Of a DNA stretch of 64,000 nt, positions 1 through 7,928 are shown one piece after another. Positions within the stretch are counted from its first letter, which is position 1. Each line of letters begins with the position of its first letter. This DNA comes from an uncultured Microbacteriaceae bacterium. GTDB taxonomy: Bacteria > Actinomycetota > Actinomycetes > Actinomycetales > Microbacteriaceae. Location of the stretch: the NCBI GenBank assembly GCA_947487835.1, contig CANKXX010000003.1:248001-312000 (forward strand), read 5' to 3'. Below the pieces are notes generated by a model. The model was not told the DNA's origin and ran no database searches. It saw only the letters and a list, made by a program, of their open reading frames with translations. The position numbers were made by a program, and so were the translations under genes.

Positions 1-25
1 ACCACAGGACACCCCTTCCGCTCGG

Positions 26-31
26 ATAGAT
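26..31 (+). promoter_or_regulatory. -10 element of a leaderless upp promoter
   Basis: TAGATT lies 7 nt before the upp ATG, so transcription should start at or next to the start codon. There is no Shine-Dalgarno sequence. The -35 region is weak and close to the window edge. Confidence 0.6.
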
Positions 32-38
32 TGAGCCT

Positions 39-674
39 ATGCGAGTCCACGTTGCCGACCACCCGCTCATCACGCACAAGCTGACGGTGCTGCGCGACAA
101 GACGACGCCCTCCCCCACGTTCCGCAACCTCACCGAGGAGCTCGTGACCCTGCTCGCCTACGAGGCGACCCGGTCCGTGCGCGTGGAGCCGATCACGATC
201 CAGACGCCGGTCACCGAGACGGTCGGCACCGAGATCGGCGACCCCAAGCCCCTCGTCGTGCCGATCCTCCGCGCGGGACTCGGCATGCTCGACGGCATGA
301 TCCGCCTCGTTCCGAGCGCCGAGGTCGGCTTCCTCGGCATGGTCCGCAACGAGGAGACGCTGCAGCCGGACATCTACGCCGAGCGCCTGCCGGAGGACCT
401 CTCCAACCGCCAGTGCTTCGTGCTCGACCCCATGCTCGCGACCGGCGGATCGCTGCTGGCGGCCATCAACTACCTGTTCGACCGCGGCGCGGTCGACGTC
501 ACCGCCATCTGCCTGATCGCCGCTCCCGAGGGCCTCGCGGCCGTCGAGAAGGCGACGGAGGGGCGCGAGGTGACCATCGTTCTGGGCGCCCTCGACGAGC
601 GCCTGAACGAGAACGGCTACATCGTCCCCGGCCTCGGCGACGCCGGCGACAGGCTGTACGGCACCGCCCACTAG
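39..674 (+). CDS. upp: Uracil phosphoribosyltransferase
   Basis: This enzyme converts uracil and PRPP to UMP in cytosolic pyrimidine salvage. The 211-residue length is normal for bacterial Upp. The PRPP-binding loop is visible near residues 128-137 ([10 protein letters not shown]), with PILRAGLGM near residue 75 and a C-terminal [10 protein letters not shown] segment typical of the family. The start is ATG, with a -10 hexamer 7 nt upstream and no ribosome binding site, so a leaderless message is inferred. It is followed by an independent strong promoter at 689 and so is probably monocistronic. Identification is firm from overall family similarity. Confidence 0.97.
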   Translation: MRVHVADHPLITHKLTVLRDKTTPSPTFRNLTEELVTLLAYEATRSVRVEPITIQTPVTETVGTEIGDPKPLVVPILRAGLGMLDGMIRLVPSAEVGFLGMVRNEETLQPDIYAERLPEDLSNRQCFVLDPMLATGGSLLAAINYLFDRGAVDVTAICLIAAPEGLAAVEKATEGREVTIVLGALDERLNENGYIVPGLGDAGDRLYGTAH

Positions 675-688
675 TTGCCTCCGGTGAG

Positions 689-717
689 TTGACACGGCAA
701 CCACCGGACCGGATACT
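689..717 (+). promoter_or_regulatory. Strong sigma-70-type promoter (TTGACA-17-GATACT)
   Basis: TTGACA at 689-694 and GATACT at 712-717 are separated by 17 nt. This is the closest match to the housekeeping consensus that I saw in the window. The ATG of the small ORF at 725 lies 7 nt after the -10, so the transcript should be leaderless. Confidence 0.75.
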
Positions 718-724
718 CGAACGC

Positions 725-826
725 ATGACTGTTTCCGCTCGTGCCCTGACCTCCTTCGAGGCCCTGGGGAACGTCGGCATGATGATGGCCGGCGGAGCAG
801 TCATGTGTTGCCGAATGTCGGCCTAA
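725..826 (+). CDS. Leaderless small ORF (33 aa), possible leader peptide
   Basis: The 33-residue product ends in GNVGMMMAGGAVMCCRMSA, with a Met triplet and a Cys pair near the C-terminus. Its ATG sits 7 nt downstream of a near-consensus promoter, so it is very likely transcribed and translated from the 5' end. The winged-helix regulator gene begins 208 nt later with its own ribosome binding site. A strong promoter feeding a tiny ORF with clustered rare residues is the arrangement of a regulatory leader peptide, but a stand-alone small protein is equally possible. I do not recognise the family. No clear terminator or antiterminator pair is visible downstream. Confidence 0.55.
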   Translation: MTVSARALTSFEALGNVGMMMAGGAVMCCRMSA

Positions 827-1034
827 CCCGCCCCCTTCGCCTCGTGCTCGCCGCCACAGCGGCTTGAGCCTCGCCGCGGGTCGCCACCTTCAGGCCCGCG
901 TCCGGTCGCCTCTTCGGCCGAACCGCAACGCATCGCACGCACATCGGGATCCCCTCCCTCCGCTCCGCCGTACCGTCGGCATCGCGCCCGTTCCGCGCAC
1001 CCGGGGATCCGCACATCATCAGAAGGATCTCGCC

Positions 1035-1787
1035 ATGTCGCTCCTCTCCGTCTCCCCCGCAACCACTGACGCTCCCGCTCGCCGCCTGAACCCCGCCGCG
1101 CGCCCGGTGACCCCCGTGGTCGCCGCCGCTCCCTCCGCTCCCGCCCGCGCCGACGGTGCGTCCCGGCCGGTCCGCGCCGTGCCCGACGGCACCGAGGCCC
1201 GCGGCTTCGTGCTCTACGTCGGCATCGACGAGGCGAAGGCCGCCGCCGCGGGCACCGACCTCGGCCGCATCGTGGAGGCCCTCCGCGCCCTGACCGGCGA
1301 GGTCGCCCCCGGCGCCGAGACCTATGCCGCTGTCGCCCTCGCCCCCCGGGGGGCGGGCGGCCGCGACGTCGACGTCGTGCGCCTCGCCCTGCAGGACCCC
1401 GCCGCGCTCGCCAAGCGCCGCGAGGTCGTCGAGGACGAGGACCGCGCCTACAGCGGCGTCGTGATCGACATCTCCCGCAAGCGCGTGCTGCTCGACAACG
1501 ACAACGCGAACCTCACCTACAAGGAGTTCGAGCTGCTGCAGTACCTCGTGCTGCGCGAGGGCCGCACCGTCGACCGGGCCGAACTGCTCGGATCCCTGTG
1601 GAGCAGCGCCGACGAGGAGGGCGTGCCGAACGAGCGCACCATCGACGTCCACGTGCGCCGCCTGCGGGCCAAGCTTGGTCGCTACGAGGACATCGTGCGC
1701 ACCGTCCGCGGCGTCGGATACCGCTTCGACCGGCACGCCGACGTGTCGGTGCACCACGCCGGAACGCCGAGCCCCGACCTCTTCTGA
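1035..1787 (+). CDS. Winged helix-turn-helix (OmpR-type) transcriptional regulator without receiver domain
   Basis: The 250-residue protein has a C-terminal OmpR/PhoB-type DNA-binding domain at about residues 145-240: LTYKEFELLQYLVLREG, an RTIDVHVRRLRAKLG recognition region and the TVRGVGYRFD wing. The N-terminal half has no phospho-acceptor receiver motif. It is Ala/Pro-rich for about 50 residues and then forms a small alpha/beta segment (residues 55-125), so it is not a conventional response regulator. The ATG at 1035 is chosen because AGAAGGA lies 8 nt upstream; an upstream in-frame start at 864 would add low-complexity sequence. Targets are unknown. The palindrome just downstream at 1807 is a candidate site. 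Confidence 0.85.
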   Translation: MSLLSVSPATTDAPARRLNPAARPVTPVVAAAPSAPARADGASRPVRAVPDGTEARGFVLYVGIDEAKAAAAGTDLGRIVEALRALTGEVAPGAETYAAVALAPRGAGGRDVDVVRLALQDPAALAKRREVVEDEDRAYSGVVIDISRKRVLLDNDNANLTYKEFELLQYLVLREGRTVDRAELLGSLWSSADEEGVPNERTIDVHVRRLRAKLGRYEDIVRTVRGVGYRFDRHADVSVHHAGTPSPDLF

Positions 1788-1806
1788 TCCGCCCGAAAAA
1801 TAACGT

Positions 1807-1833
1807 TTGGGTAACTAGCGCGGCGTTACCCAA
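1807..1833. promoter_or_regulatory. Inverted repeat TTGGGTAAC-N9-GTTACCCAA
   Basis: The 9-bp arms are perfect and flank a GC-rich 9-bp spacer, immediately upstream of an AT-rich promoter-like block. The dyad suits a dimeric regulator such as the adjacent winged-helix protein. That link is inference only. Confidence 0.5.
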
Positions 1834-1916
1834 CTGTTATATATTTCAGGAGCGGAGGTTGTTTGCTGTGGCAGCCGAAGCGGAATGTGATTGCAGGACA
1901 CTCTTGGTGCAAGGGA

Positions 1917-1950
1917 GTGGGCCGGTCCCAAGCCTCTGGGACCGGCCCAC
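1917..1950. terminator. Strong 14-bp hairpin, possible bidirectional terminator
   Basis: GTGGGCCGGTCCCA (1917-1930) pairs perfectly with 1937-1950 around a 6-nt loop. There is no U-tract, so intrinsic termination is uncertain. It could instead end a short RNA or protect a 3' end. Confidence 0.55.
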
Positions 1951-2098
1951 AGTCCGTTAAGGCGGGCGTCGCCCGGCGCGTGACATCGCGCGGCCCCGGC
2001 GCCCCTGTCGATCACCGGAACCCGTTCCGCCGCGCCCCCGTACCGCGCCGATGCGCGCCGCCGTCCCTATCCTGGGTCGAGAGGCGAGGAGGCGGGAC

Positions 2099-2536
2099 GT
2101 GGCGGACAGTGCGGGTGCGGTTGCGGCGTGGGAGGCTCTCTTCCGCGCGCAGGTCGGGGTCATGCGCCGACTCGCCGCCGACTTCCCGACCCAGCAGATG
2201 TCGTTCAACGAGTACGACGTGCTGTTCAACATCTCCCGCCAGCCCGAGCGACGCATCCGGTTGCGCAACCTGAATCAGCACGTCCTGCTGACCCAGCCCA
2301 GCGTGAGCAGGCTCATCGACCGGCTCGCCGCCAAGGGCTACGTGTGCAAGCTGCCCGATCCCGGCGACGGCCGGGGCACCATCGTCGCGATGACGGACGA
2401 GGGGCAGACGGCGTTCCGCGCGGTGGCCTTCCAGCACGTGGAGTCCATCGACCGCCACCTGGGCGGGGCGCTCGACGCCGCCGAGCTCGAAGAGCTGCGC
2501 GGTCTCTGCGAAAAGCTCCAGCAGGGTCTCTCCTGA
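2099..2536 (+). CDS. MarR-family transcriptional regulator
   Basis: The 145-residue size and layout match MarR repressors. A helical N-terminus leads into a winged helix at about residues 35-105, with the recognition-helix region LTQPSVSRLIDRLAAKGYV followed by the wing (DPGDGRGTIVAMTDEG), and a C-terminal dimerisation helix. The GTG at 2099 is preferred because GAGGAGG (2086-2092) lies 6 nt upstream and TATCCT (2067-2072) could be its -10. The ATG at 2051 would add 16 residues without a ribosome site. No effector or target is evident; the downstream gene is on the opposite strand. Confidence 0.88.
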   Translation: MADSAGAVAAWEALFRAQVGVMRRLAADFPTQQMSFNEYDVLFNISRQPERRIRLRNLNQHVLLTQPSVSRLIDRLAAKGYVCKLPDPGDGRGTIVAMTDEGQTAFRAVAFQHVESIDRHLGGALDAAELEELRGLCEKLQQGLS

Positions 2537-2732
2537 CCACACCAGCCATGGTCGCCACGGAAGATCCGGCGGGCGGGGGGACCACGCCGACCATCCGACG
2601 CGGGGGGCTGTCGGCCGTGACGACCATGAGCTGGTGGGGAGAGTGAAAAACTCTCATTTCACGTAACCACGCAGGATGACGCCGGTCCAGTGACGGCACG
2701 CAACGGGGGCGCTATTTGTCCCCCGGTCAGGC

Positions 2733-4202
2733 TCAGCGGGGGACAGCCGCCCGCGACGCGGGAACGCTGAGGGCCGGCGGGCGGAGACGCCCGACGAGAG
2801 TCCTGAGGTCCCCCACCGACTGAGCGGCCGCCAGCAGCCCGAGCACGAGCCAGGACGCCGTGACCACGACGCCGCCGAGGACGCCGGGCAGGGCCAGCCA
2901 GCCGAGCAGCGCGGTCGCCCCGCCGACGCCGAGCACGACGAGCACCGCGGGTCCCGGTCCGATCATCCGGACGCGCTGACCGCACTCCGCGGCGGCCTGG
3001 TCGGCGCCGTGGTCCCGGGCACAGCCCCCGCTCTCGTGCACGATGGCGAGCACGTGGGACAGGGACAGCGCCGTTCGGTACAGCTCGTGGGGCAGGTAGA
3101 GCAGCGCGTACGCGACGTCGGCCGCGCTCCGGTCCGGCATGCGAACGGCGGCGCGCAGGTTGACCAGCACGGCGGCGAGGGGCGGGACGAGCCACCACCA
3201 TTCCGCCGCAACCGCTCCCGTCACCGACGCGTGCGCCATCAGGATCAGGAAGAGCAGGCGTGAGGCCAGGTGGCCGGTGAGCCCGGTGCGCCAGGCGAGG
3301 AGTCGAGTGAGACGGGTCGCGGGCGGCAGCTGCCGGCCGAGGCGGTGCAGACCGGCGACGCGCTTCACCTGCTGCGCCCGGACACCTTCGAGCGTGCGGA
3401 TGGCGGCCGCACTCGATCGCGCGGCCCCGGACAGGCCGGCGCCGAATCCCGCGTCCGCCAGGTCCATGCGCAGGCGGGCGTCCTCGGCCCCGCTTCCGGC
3501 ACCCCAGGGTCCGGGGTGGCCCGGCGCGGCGACGACGTCGCGCAACGCCGACACGCGGAACAGGGAGCACTGGCCGCCCTGGAGGGGCACACGGCCGGAG
3601 CGGGCGACGGCGCGCAGCGCCTGGGCCGTCACCTCGAACCGTTGAGCGCGCACGAGCAGGCGCGAGGGATGCGGATCCGCCGGGTCCCGGCGGAGGCTCG
3701 GCAGCGCGGAGACCGCGCCGAGCGACGCATCGGCCGAGAGGTCGGCGAGGAGGGTGGAGAGGCAGTCGGGCGTGAGGACGCTGTCCGCGTCCAGCGTGAG
3801 CACGAAGTCGTGGTGGCGCGTCAGCGACCAGGCGAAGTTGAGCGCACCGGCCCTGCGGTCGTCGTTCGTGCCGATGTCGATGACCGTCACGGCGCAGGTG
3901 ACCGGACCACCGGGCCGGTCGAGCACGCGCCGACCGGTGAAGCGACGCGCCCGGTCGTAGGTGTCGTCGGTCGAGTTGTTGACGACGACGAAGATCGAGT
4001 CCGGCGGCCGGGTCTGGGCGAGGAGCGAGGCGATGCTCGCACCGATGGTGTCCTGCTCGTTCCGCGCGGGAACCACCGCGGCGACCGTGGGCGCGGTCGA
4101 GCGATGCGGGAGGGCCGGGCGCCGACGATCGAGGACGGGCGCGGACGCGTGCGGACGGAGGGGAAACTCCACGATGAAGCGGGCTTTCGGGTGTACAGCC
4201 AC
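2733..4202 (-). CDS. Family 2 glycosyltransferase, membrane-associated
   Basis: This is a GT-A fold inverting glycosyltransferase. PTVAAVVPARNEQDTIGASI begins the nucleotide-binding domain, followed by an LTLDADS DxD motif for metal/UDP-sugar binding, an LQGGQCSLFR acceptor segment and an EDARLRMDLADAG motif. At least two hydrophobic C-terminal segments (about residues 305-345 and 420-455) suggest membrane attachment. A QxxRW motif typical of processive synthases is not clear, so single-sugar transfer is more likely. The start is uncertain: GTG at 4202 leaves a plausible N-terminal extension, while the open frame continues much further without coding character. It is divergent from the photolyase gene. 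Donor and acceptor are unknown. Confidence 0.8.
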   Translation of the reverse strand: MAVHPKARFIVEFPLRPHASAPVLDRRRPALPHRSTAPTVAAVVPARNEQDTIGASIASLLAQTRPPDSIFVVVNNSTDDTYDRARRFTGRRVLDRPGGPVTCAVTVIDIGTNDDRRAGALNFAWSLTRHHDFVLTLDADSVLTPDCLSTLLADLSADASLGAVSALPSLRRDPADPHPSRLLVRAQRFEVTAQALRAVARSGRVPLQGGQCSLFRVSALRDVVAAPGHPGPWGAGSGAEDARLRMDLADAGFGAGLSGAARSSAAAIRTLEGVRAQQVKRVAGLHRLGRQLPPATRLTRLLAWRTGLTGHLASRLLFLILMAHASVTGAVAAEWWWLVPPLAAVLVNLRAAVRMPDRSAADVAYALLYLPHELYRTALSLSHVLAIVHESGGCARDHGADQAAAECGQRVRMIGPGPAVLVVLGVGGATALLGWLALPGVLGGVVVTASWLVLGLLAAAQSVGDLRTLVGRLRPPALSVPASRAAVPR

Positions 4203-4389
4203 CCTGCGCCGACGGGCCCGGCGAGGAAGGGCAGGAGGACCGGCTCCCGCCGCGATCCCCGTGTCGAGCCTAAGCACCCGACCCGCGCCCCCGAAAGCAC
4301 CCGAGCGGGGGCCACCGCCGGGCGCGATCCTCGGCGGACCCCCAGCAATTCCGGGCGCCCGGCCGTTGCGCGGCTCGTAGGCTCGCCCC

Positions 4390-5880
4390 ATGCGCGCCCA
4401 CGACGACGACCCGTCCGCCGCCCCCGCCAGCCCCTCGAGCATCGTCTGGTTCCGCGACGACCTCAGGCTCGCCGACAACCCGGCCCTCACCGCGGCCGTG
4501 GAGCGCGGCGGACCGGTGATCCCGGTCGTGGTGCTCGACGACGTGAGCCCCGGCATCCGGCCGCTCGGCGGAGCCGCGCGCTGGTGGCTGCATGAGAGCC
4601 TCGCCCGGCTCGCCGAGGCGCTCGAGGAGCGCGGCACCCCGCTCGTTCTCCGTCGCGGTCCGGCGGGCGAGGTCATCCGCGACCTGGTGCGGGAGAGCGG
4701 CGCGGGCGCCGTCTTCTGGAACCGGCGGTACGGGCAGGCCGGGCGCGACGTCGATGCGGCGATCAAGACCGCGGGCGCGGACGCGGGCGTCGAGATGCAC
4801 AGCTTCGACGCCGCGCTGCTGTTCGAACCCTGGACCGTCACCAACAAATCGGGCGACCCCTTCCACGTGTTCACGCCGTTCTGGCGGCACTGCCTGATTA
4901 TGGGAGAGCCCCGCGCGCCGCTCCCGGTTCCGCCGCTGGCGCCCGCGCATCCCGATCCGATCGCATCCGACCGGCTCGAGGATCTCGCGCTTCTGCCCAC
5001 GCACCCGGACTGGGCGGGCGGCCTGCGTGACGCGAACGACCCCGGCGAGGCCGCCGCGCTGCGCCGGCTCGCCGAGTTCGTGCGGGACGGCCTCACCGAC
5101 TACCCCGATCAGCGGAACGACCCCGCCGCGGAGGGGACGTCGCGGCTGTCCCCCCACCTGCGCTGGGGCGAGGTGAGCCCGTTCCAGGTGTGGCACGCCG
5201 TGATGGGCGAGGCGCGCCGGGACCCCGGGAACGAGCCCCTGCAGAAGGCGACGACGGCGTTCCTCAGCGAGATCGGCTGGCGCGAGTTCTGCTACCACCA
5301 GCTGTTCCACTCGCCGGACATCGCCGAGCGCAACCTCAACGCGCGCTTCGACGCCTTCGAGTGGAAGGACGCCGATCCCACCGTCTTGCGCGCATGGCAG
5401 TTCGGCCGCACCGGGTTCCCGCTCGTCGACGCGGGGATGCGCGCGCTGTGGCGCGACGGGACGCTGCACAACCGCGTGCGCATGGTCGTGGCGTCGTTCC
5501 TCATCAAGAACCTGCGCATCGACTGGCGCGAGGGCGAGGCCTGGTTCTGGGACACCCTCGTCGACGCGGACGAGGCGAACAATCCCGCGAACTGGCAGTG
5601 GGTCGCGGGCTCGGGTGCGGACGCCGCGCCGTTCTTCCGGGTCTTCAACCCGGTGCTGCAGAGCCACAAGTTCGACGCGAAGGGCGACTACATCCGCGAG
5701 TACGTGCCCGAGCTCGCGGACGTGCCCGCGCCGCAGGTGCACGAGCCGTGGACACTGCAGCAGGACCTGGTGGCGCAGGCGGAGGGCGAGGACGCCGGCG
5801 GCTATCCGGCCCCGATCATCGACCTCGCCGCGTCCCGCAGGGAGGCTCTCGCAGCGTACGACCGGACCGCGGCCGGCTGA
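4390..5880 (+). CDS. phr: Deoxyribodipyrimidine photolyase
   Basis: This is a light-driven repair enzyme for cyclobutane pyrimidine dimers, of the class I photolyase/cryptochrome type. The 496-residue protein opens with SIVWFRDDLRLADNPAL (antenna-chromophore domain). The FAD-binding domain carries TSRLSPHLRWGEVSP, WREFCYHQL, RMVVASFLIKNLRIDW and the strongly conserved NNPANWQWVAGSGADAAPFF. The ATG at 4390 follows TAGGCT (4378-4383) by 6 nt, so a leaderless transcript is expected. It is followed by a short repeated GAGCACGGCCGGCT stretch and then the convergent TetR gene. Confidence in the photolyase family is high. CPD rather than cryptochrome function is inferred from overall motif agreement. 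Confidence 0.93.
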   Translation: MRAHDDDPSAAPASPSSIVWFRDDLRLADNPALTAAVERGGPVIPVVVLDDVSPGIRPLGGAARWWLHESLARLAEALEERGTPLVLRRGPAGEVIRDLVRESGAGAVFWNRRYGQAGRDVDAAIKTAGADAGVEMHSFDAALLFEPWTVTNKSGDPFHVFTPFWRHCLIMGEPRAPLPVPPLAPAHPDPIASDRLEDLALLPTHPDWAGGLRDANDPGEAAALRRLAEFVRDGLTDYPDQRNDPAAEGTSRLSPHLRWGEVSPFQVWHAVMGEARRDPGNEPLQKATTAFLSEIGWREFCYHQLFHSPDIAERNLNARFDAFEWKDADPTVLRAWQFGRTGFPLVDAGMRALWRDGTLHNRVRMVVASFLIKNLRIDWREGEAWFWDTLVDADEANNPANWQWVAGSGADAAPFFRVFNPVLQSHKFDAKGDYIREYVPELADVPAPQVHEPWTLQQDLVAQAEGEDAGGYPAPIIDLAASRREALAAYDRTAAG

Positions 5881-5911
5881 GCACGGCCGGCTGAGCACGG
5901 CCGGCTGAGTG

Positions 5912-6559
5912 TCAGAGCCCCTTCGCCACCATGTCGAGCAGTCGCTGCTCCACGCCGGCGACGAGCTCGGCCGGCAGGCCGCGCAGCGGACCGTCGATCA
6001 TGAGGGTCGCGAGCCCGTGCACCGACGACCAGGCGAGGAACTCGGCGTGCGGGCGGCGATCGGGCGGTAGCTCCCCCGCGGCGGACAGCGCATCGAGGGC
6101 ATCGGTCAGCAGCTGGTAGGGCGTGCGGCCCCCGGATCCGGCCTTGGACGGGCTGTCCGAGGTGCCGAGCGCGGTGGGCACCGAGAACGCGGCGTGGAAG
6201 AGGCCGGGCTCGGTGCGCGCGAAGCGGAGGTATCCCGTGCCCACGGCCCGCAGCCGCGCGTGCGCCAGAGCGGCCACGTCACCGCCGGAAGGACGGGTGG
6301 TCCGCTCGATCTCCTCCTCCATGGCGTCGGCAACAAGAGCCTGCGCCGCGTCGGAGACGGCACCCAGGAGCGCCTGCCGATCGGTGAAGTGACGGTAGGC
6401 GGCGTTCGGCGAGACCCCGGCCCTGCGGGTGGCCTCGCGGAGCACGACGGCGCTCGGCCCGCCGTCCCGCGCCAGCTCGATCCCCGCGGCGAGCAGGGCC
6501 GCGCGGAGGTCGCCGTGCCGGTAGGTCGCCCGTGGGGTGGCCTCGCCCGTTCCGCTCAT
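5912..6559 (-). CDS. TetR-family transcriptional regulator
   Basis: The 215-residue protein has an N-terminal TetR helix-turn-helix (about residues 12-60: RHGDLRAALLAAGIELARDG, VVLREATRRAGVSPNAAYRHF). The C-terminal ligand-binding region is of the WHG type, with an FARTEPGLFHAAF segment. The ATG at 6559 is preceded by AAGGAG at good spacing. It is divergent from the luciferase-like monooxygenase gene at 6716, the usual arrangement for a TetR repressor and the enzyme gene it controls. The 156-bp intergenic region would carry the shared operator, though I see no perfect palindrome there. Confidence 0.9.
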   Translation of the reverse strand: MSGTGEATPRATYRHGDLRAALLAAGIELARDGGPSAVVLREATRRAGVSPNAAYRHFTDRQALLGAVSDAAQALVADAMEEEIERTTRPSGGDVAALAHARLRAVGTGYLRFARTEPGLFHAAFSVPTALGTSDSPSKAGSGGRTPYQLLTDALDALSAAGELPPDRRPHAEFLAWSSVHGLATLMIDGPLRGLPAELVAGVEQRLLDMVAKGL

Positions 6560-6677
6560 GGCCCTCCCACTCCTTAAGTTGACGCCGTTCACAAATGTAC
6601 GCCACCGTGGACGGCGGGCAGGAATGACGCGGCACCCCCGCGGGTTGCAGCAGGAGGTCGCGCGGGATCCGTGCGAG

Positions 6678-6704
6678 AGAACTGAACATCGGAAGAACTG
6701 AACA
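6678..6704 (+). repeat. 11-bp direct repeat in the monooxygenase 5' region
   Basis: AGAACTGAACA occurs at 6678-6688 and again at 6694-6704, one and a half helical turns apart, ending just before the GAGGAGAGG ribosome site. It could be a tandem regulator site or simply a local duplication. Confidence 0.5.
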
Positions 6705-6715
6705 GAGGAGAGGTC

Positions 6716-7747
6716 ATGGCGCAGGCACTGGAGATGGGGCTGGACACATTCGGTGATGTGACGAGGGGCGGGGACGGATCCGCCGTCTCGCACGCACAGG
6801 CCATTCGCGACGTCATCGAGGAGGCCGTGCTCGCCGACGAGCTGGGCGTGGACTTCTTCGGCGTCGGGGAGCACCACCGCTCGGACTTCGCCGTCTCCGC
6901 CCCGGAGGTCGTGCTGGCCGGTATCGCGGGCCGCACCTCCCGCATCCGCCTGGGCTCCGCCGTCACGGTGCTGAGCTCCGATGACCCCATTCGCGTGTTC
7001 CAGCGCTTCGCCACGCTCGACGCGCTCTCGGACGGCCGCGCGGAGGTCATCCTCGGGCGCGGCTCCTTCACCGAGTCCTTCCCCCTGTTCGGCTTCGACC
7101 TCGGCCAGTACGAGACCCTGTTCGAGGAGAAGCTGTCGCTGTTCGCGGAGCTGCGCAAGGAGCAGCCGGTCACCTGGCACGGCCGCACCCGCTCCGCTCT
7201 GGTAGACCAGTCCGTGTTCCCGACCACGGAGTCCGGGCACCTGCCGGTGTGGATCGGCGTCGGGGGAAGCCCCGAGTCGGTGATCCGCACGGCGCGCTAC
7301 GGGATGCCGCTCATGCTCGCGATCATCGGCGGCGAGCCCCTGCGCTTCCGCCCCTACGTGGACCTGTACCACCGCGCGCTCGACGAGCTCGGGATGCCGC
7401 AGCTGCCGGTCGGCGTGCACTCCCCCGGCTACGTGGCGGACACGGACGAGCAGGCCCGCGAGGAGCTGTGGCCCGACTACCGGGTCATGCGCGACCGCAT
7501 CGGCGCCGAGCGCGGCTGGCCGCCCATGAACCGCGCCGAGTTCGACCACGAGGTCGAGCACGGGTCGCTGTACGTCGGCTCGCCCGAGACCGTGGCGCAG
7601 AAGATCGCCGCCACCGCGAAGGGCCTCGGCATCTCGCGCTTCGATCTCAAGTACAGCGCCGGCCCGCTCCCGCACGAGAAGCTGATGCACGGCATCGAGC
7701 TCTACGGCAGCCGCGTGATCCCGCGGGTGCGCGAACTCCTCGCGTAG
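6716..7747 (+). CDS. LLM-class flavin-dependent oxidoreductase (luciferase-like monooxygenase)
   Basis: The 343-residue protein is of the bacterial luciferase/F420-FMN superfamily (TIM barrel). Visible family features are the FGVGEHHRSDFAVSAPEVVLA region, RIRLGSAVTVLSSDDPIRVFQ, the DGRAEVILGRGSF motif and a PVWIGVGGSPESV strand. Such enzymes oxidise organic substrates using reduced flavin and O2; the substrate cannot be read from sequence. The ATG follows a GAGGAGAGG site. The divergent TetR gene probably regulates it. The 3' end runs into a repeat-family-A cluster shared with the convergent GMC gene. Confidence 0.9.
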   Translation: MAQALEMGLDTFGDVTRGGDGSAVSHAQAIRDVIEEAVLADELGVDFFGVGEHHRSDFAVSAPEVVLAGIAGRTSRIRLGSAVTVLSSDDPIRVFQRFATLDALSDGRAEVILGRGSFTESFPLFGFDLGQYETLFEEKLSLFAELRKEQPVTWHGRTRSALVDQSVFPTTESGHLPVWIGVGGSPESVIRTARYGMPLMLAIIGGEPLRFRPYVDLYHRALDELGMPQLPVGVHSPGYVADTDEQAREELWPDYRVMRDRIGAERGWPPMNRAEFDHEVEHGSLYVGSPETVAQKIAATAKGLGISRFDLKYSAGPLPHEKLMHGIELYGSRVIPRVRELLA

Positions 7748-7770
7748 TCGTCGTCGCGCGCTGAGCCCAC

Positions 7771-7886
7771 ACGGTCGCTGAGCCTCAAACGGTCGCTGAG
7801 CCTGTCGAAGCGACGGGAGGTGCCTGACGTCCCTTCGACAGGCTCAGGGACCGTAGGGACGTCCCTTCGACAGGCTCAGGGACCGT
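7771..7886. repeat. Dispersed repeat family A, cluster of about three copies
   Basis: Two full copies of a 23-nt imperfect palindrome (GTCCCT-N11-AGGGAC, core TCGACAGGCTC) lie at about 7830-7853 and 7861-7884. A diverged copy in the opposite orientation lies at 7790-7814. The cluster sits between two convergent genes, so opposite copies can pair into a long hairpin that could also act as a terminator. Confidence 0.85.
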
Positions 7887-7928
7887 GATGGGCGCAGGGA
7901 CCGTGGCGGGCTCGGGCTCCGCAGCGGG

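Larger units (their letters stand above)
1788..2098. other. Intergenic region with palindrome, AT-rich promoter-like block and hairpin
   Basis: The 311-bp gap holds the inverted repeat TTGGGTAAC-N9-GTTACCCAA (1807-1833), then an unusually AT-rich stretch with a possible -10 (TTATATAT, 1837-1844), then a perfect 14-bp hairpin at 1917-1950. A GTG with a good GGAGG site could start a 30-residue ORF at 1868-1960, but the hairpin lies inside it. A short non-coding RNA ending at the hairpin is an alternative reading. Confidence 0.45.
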
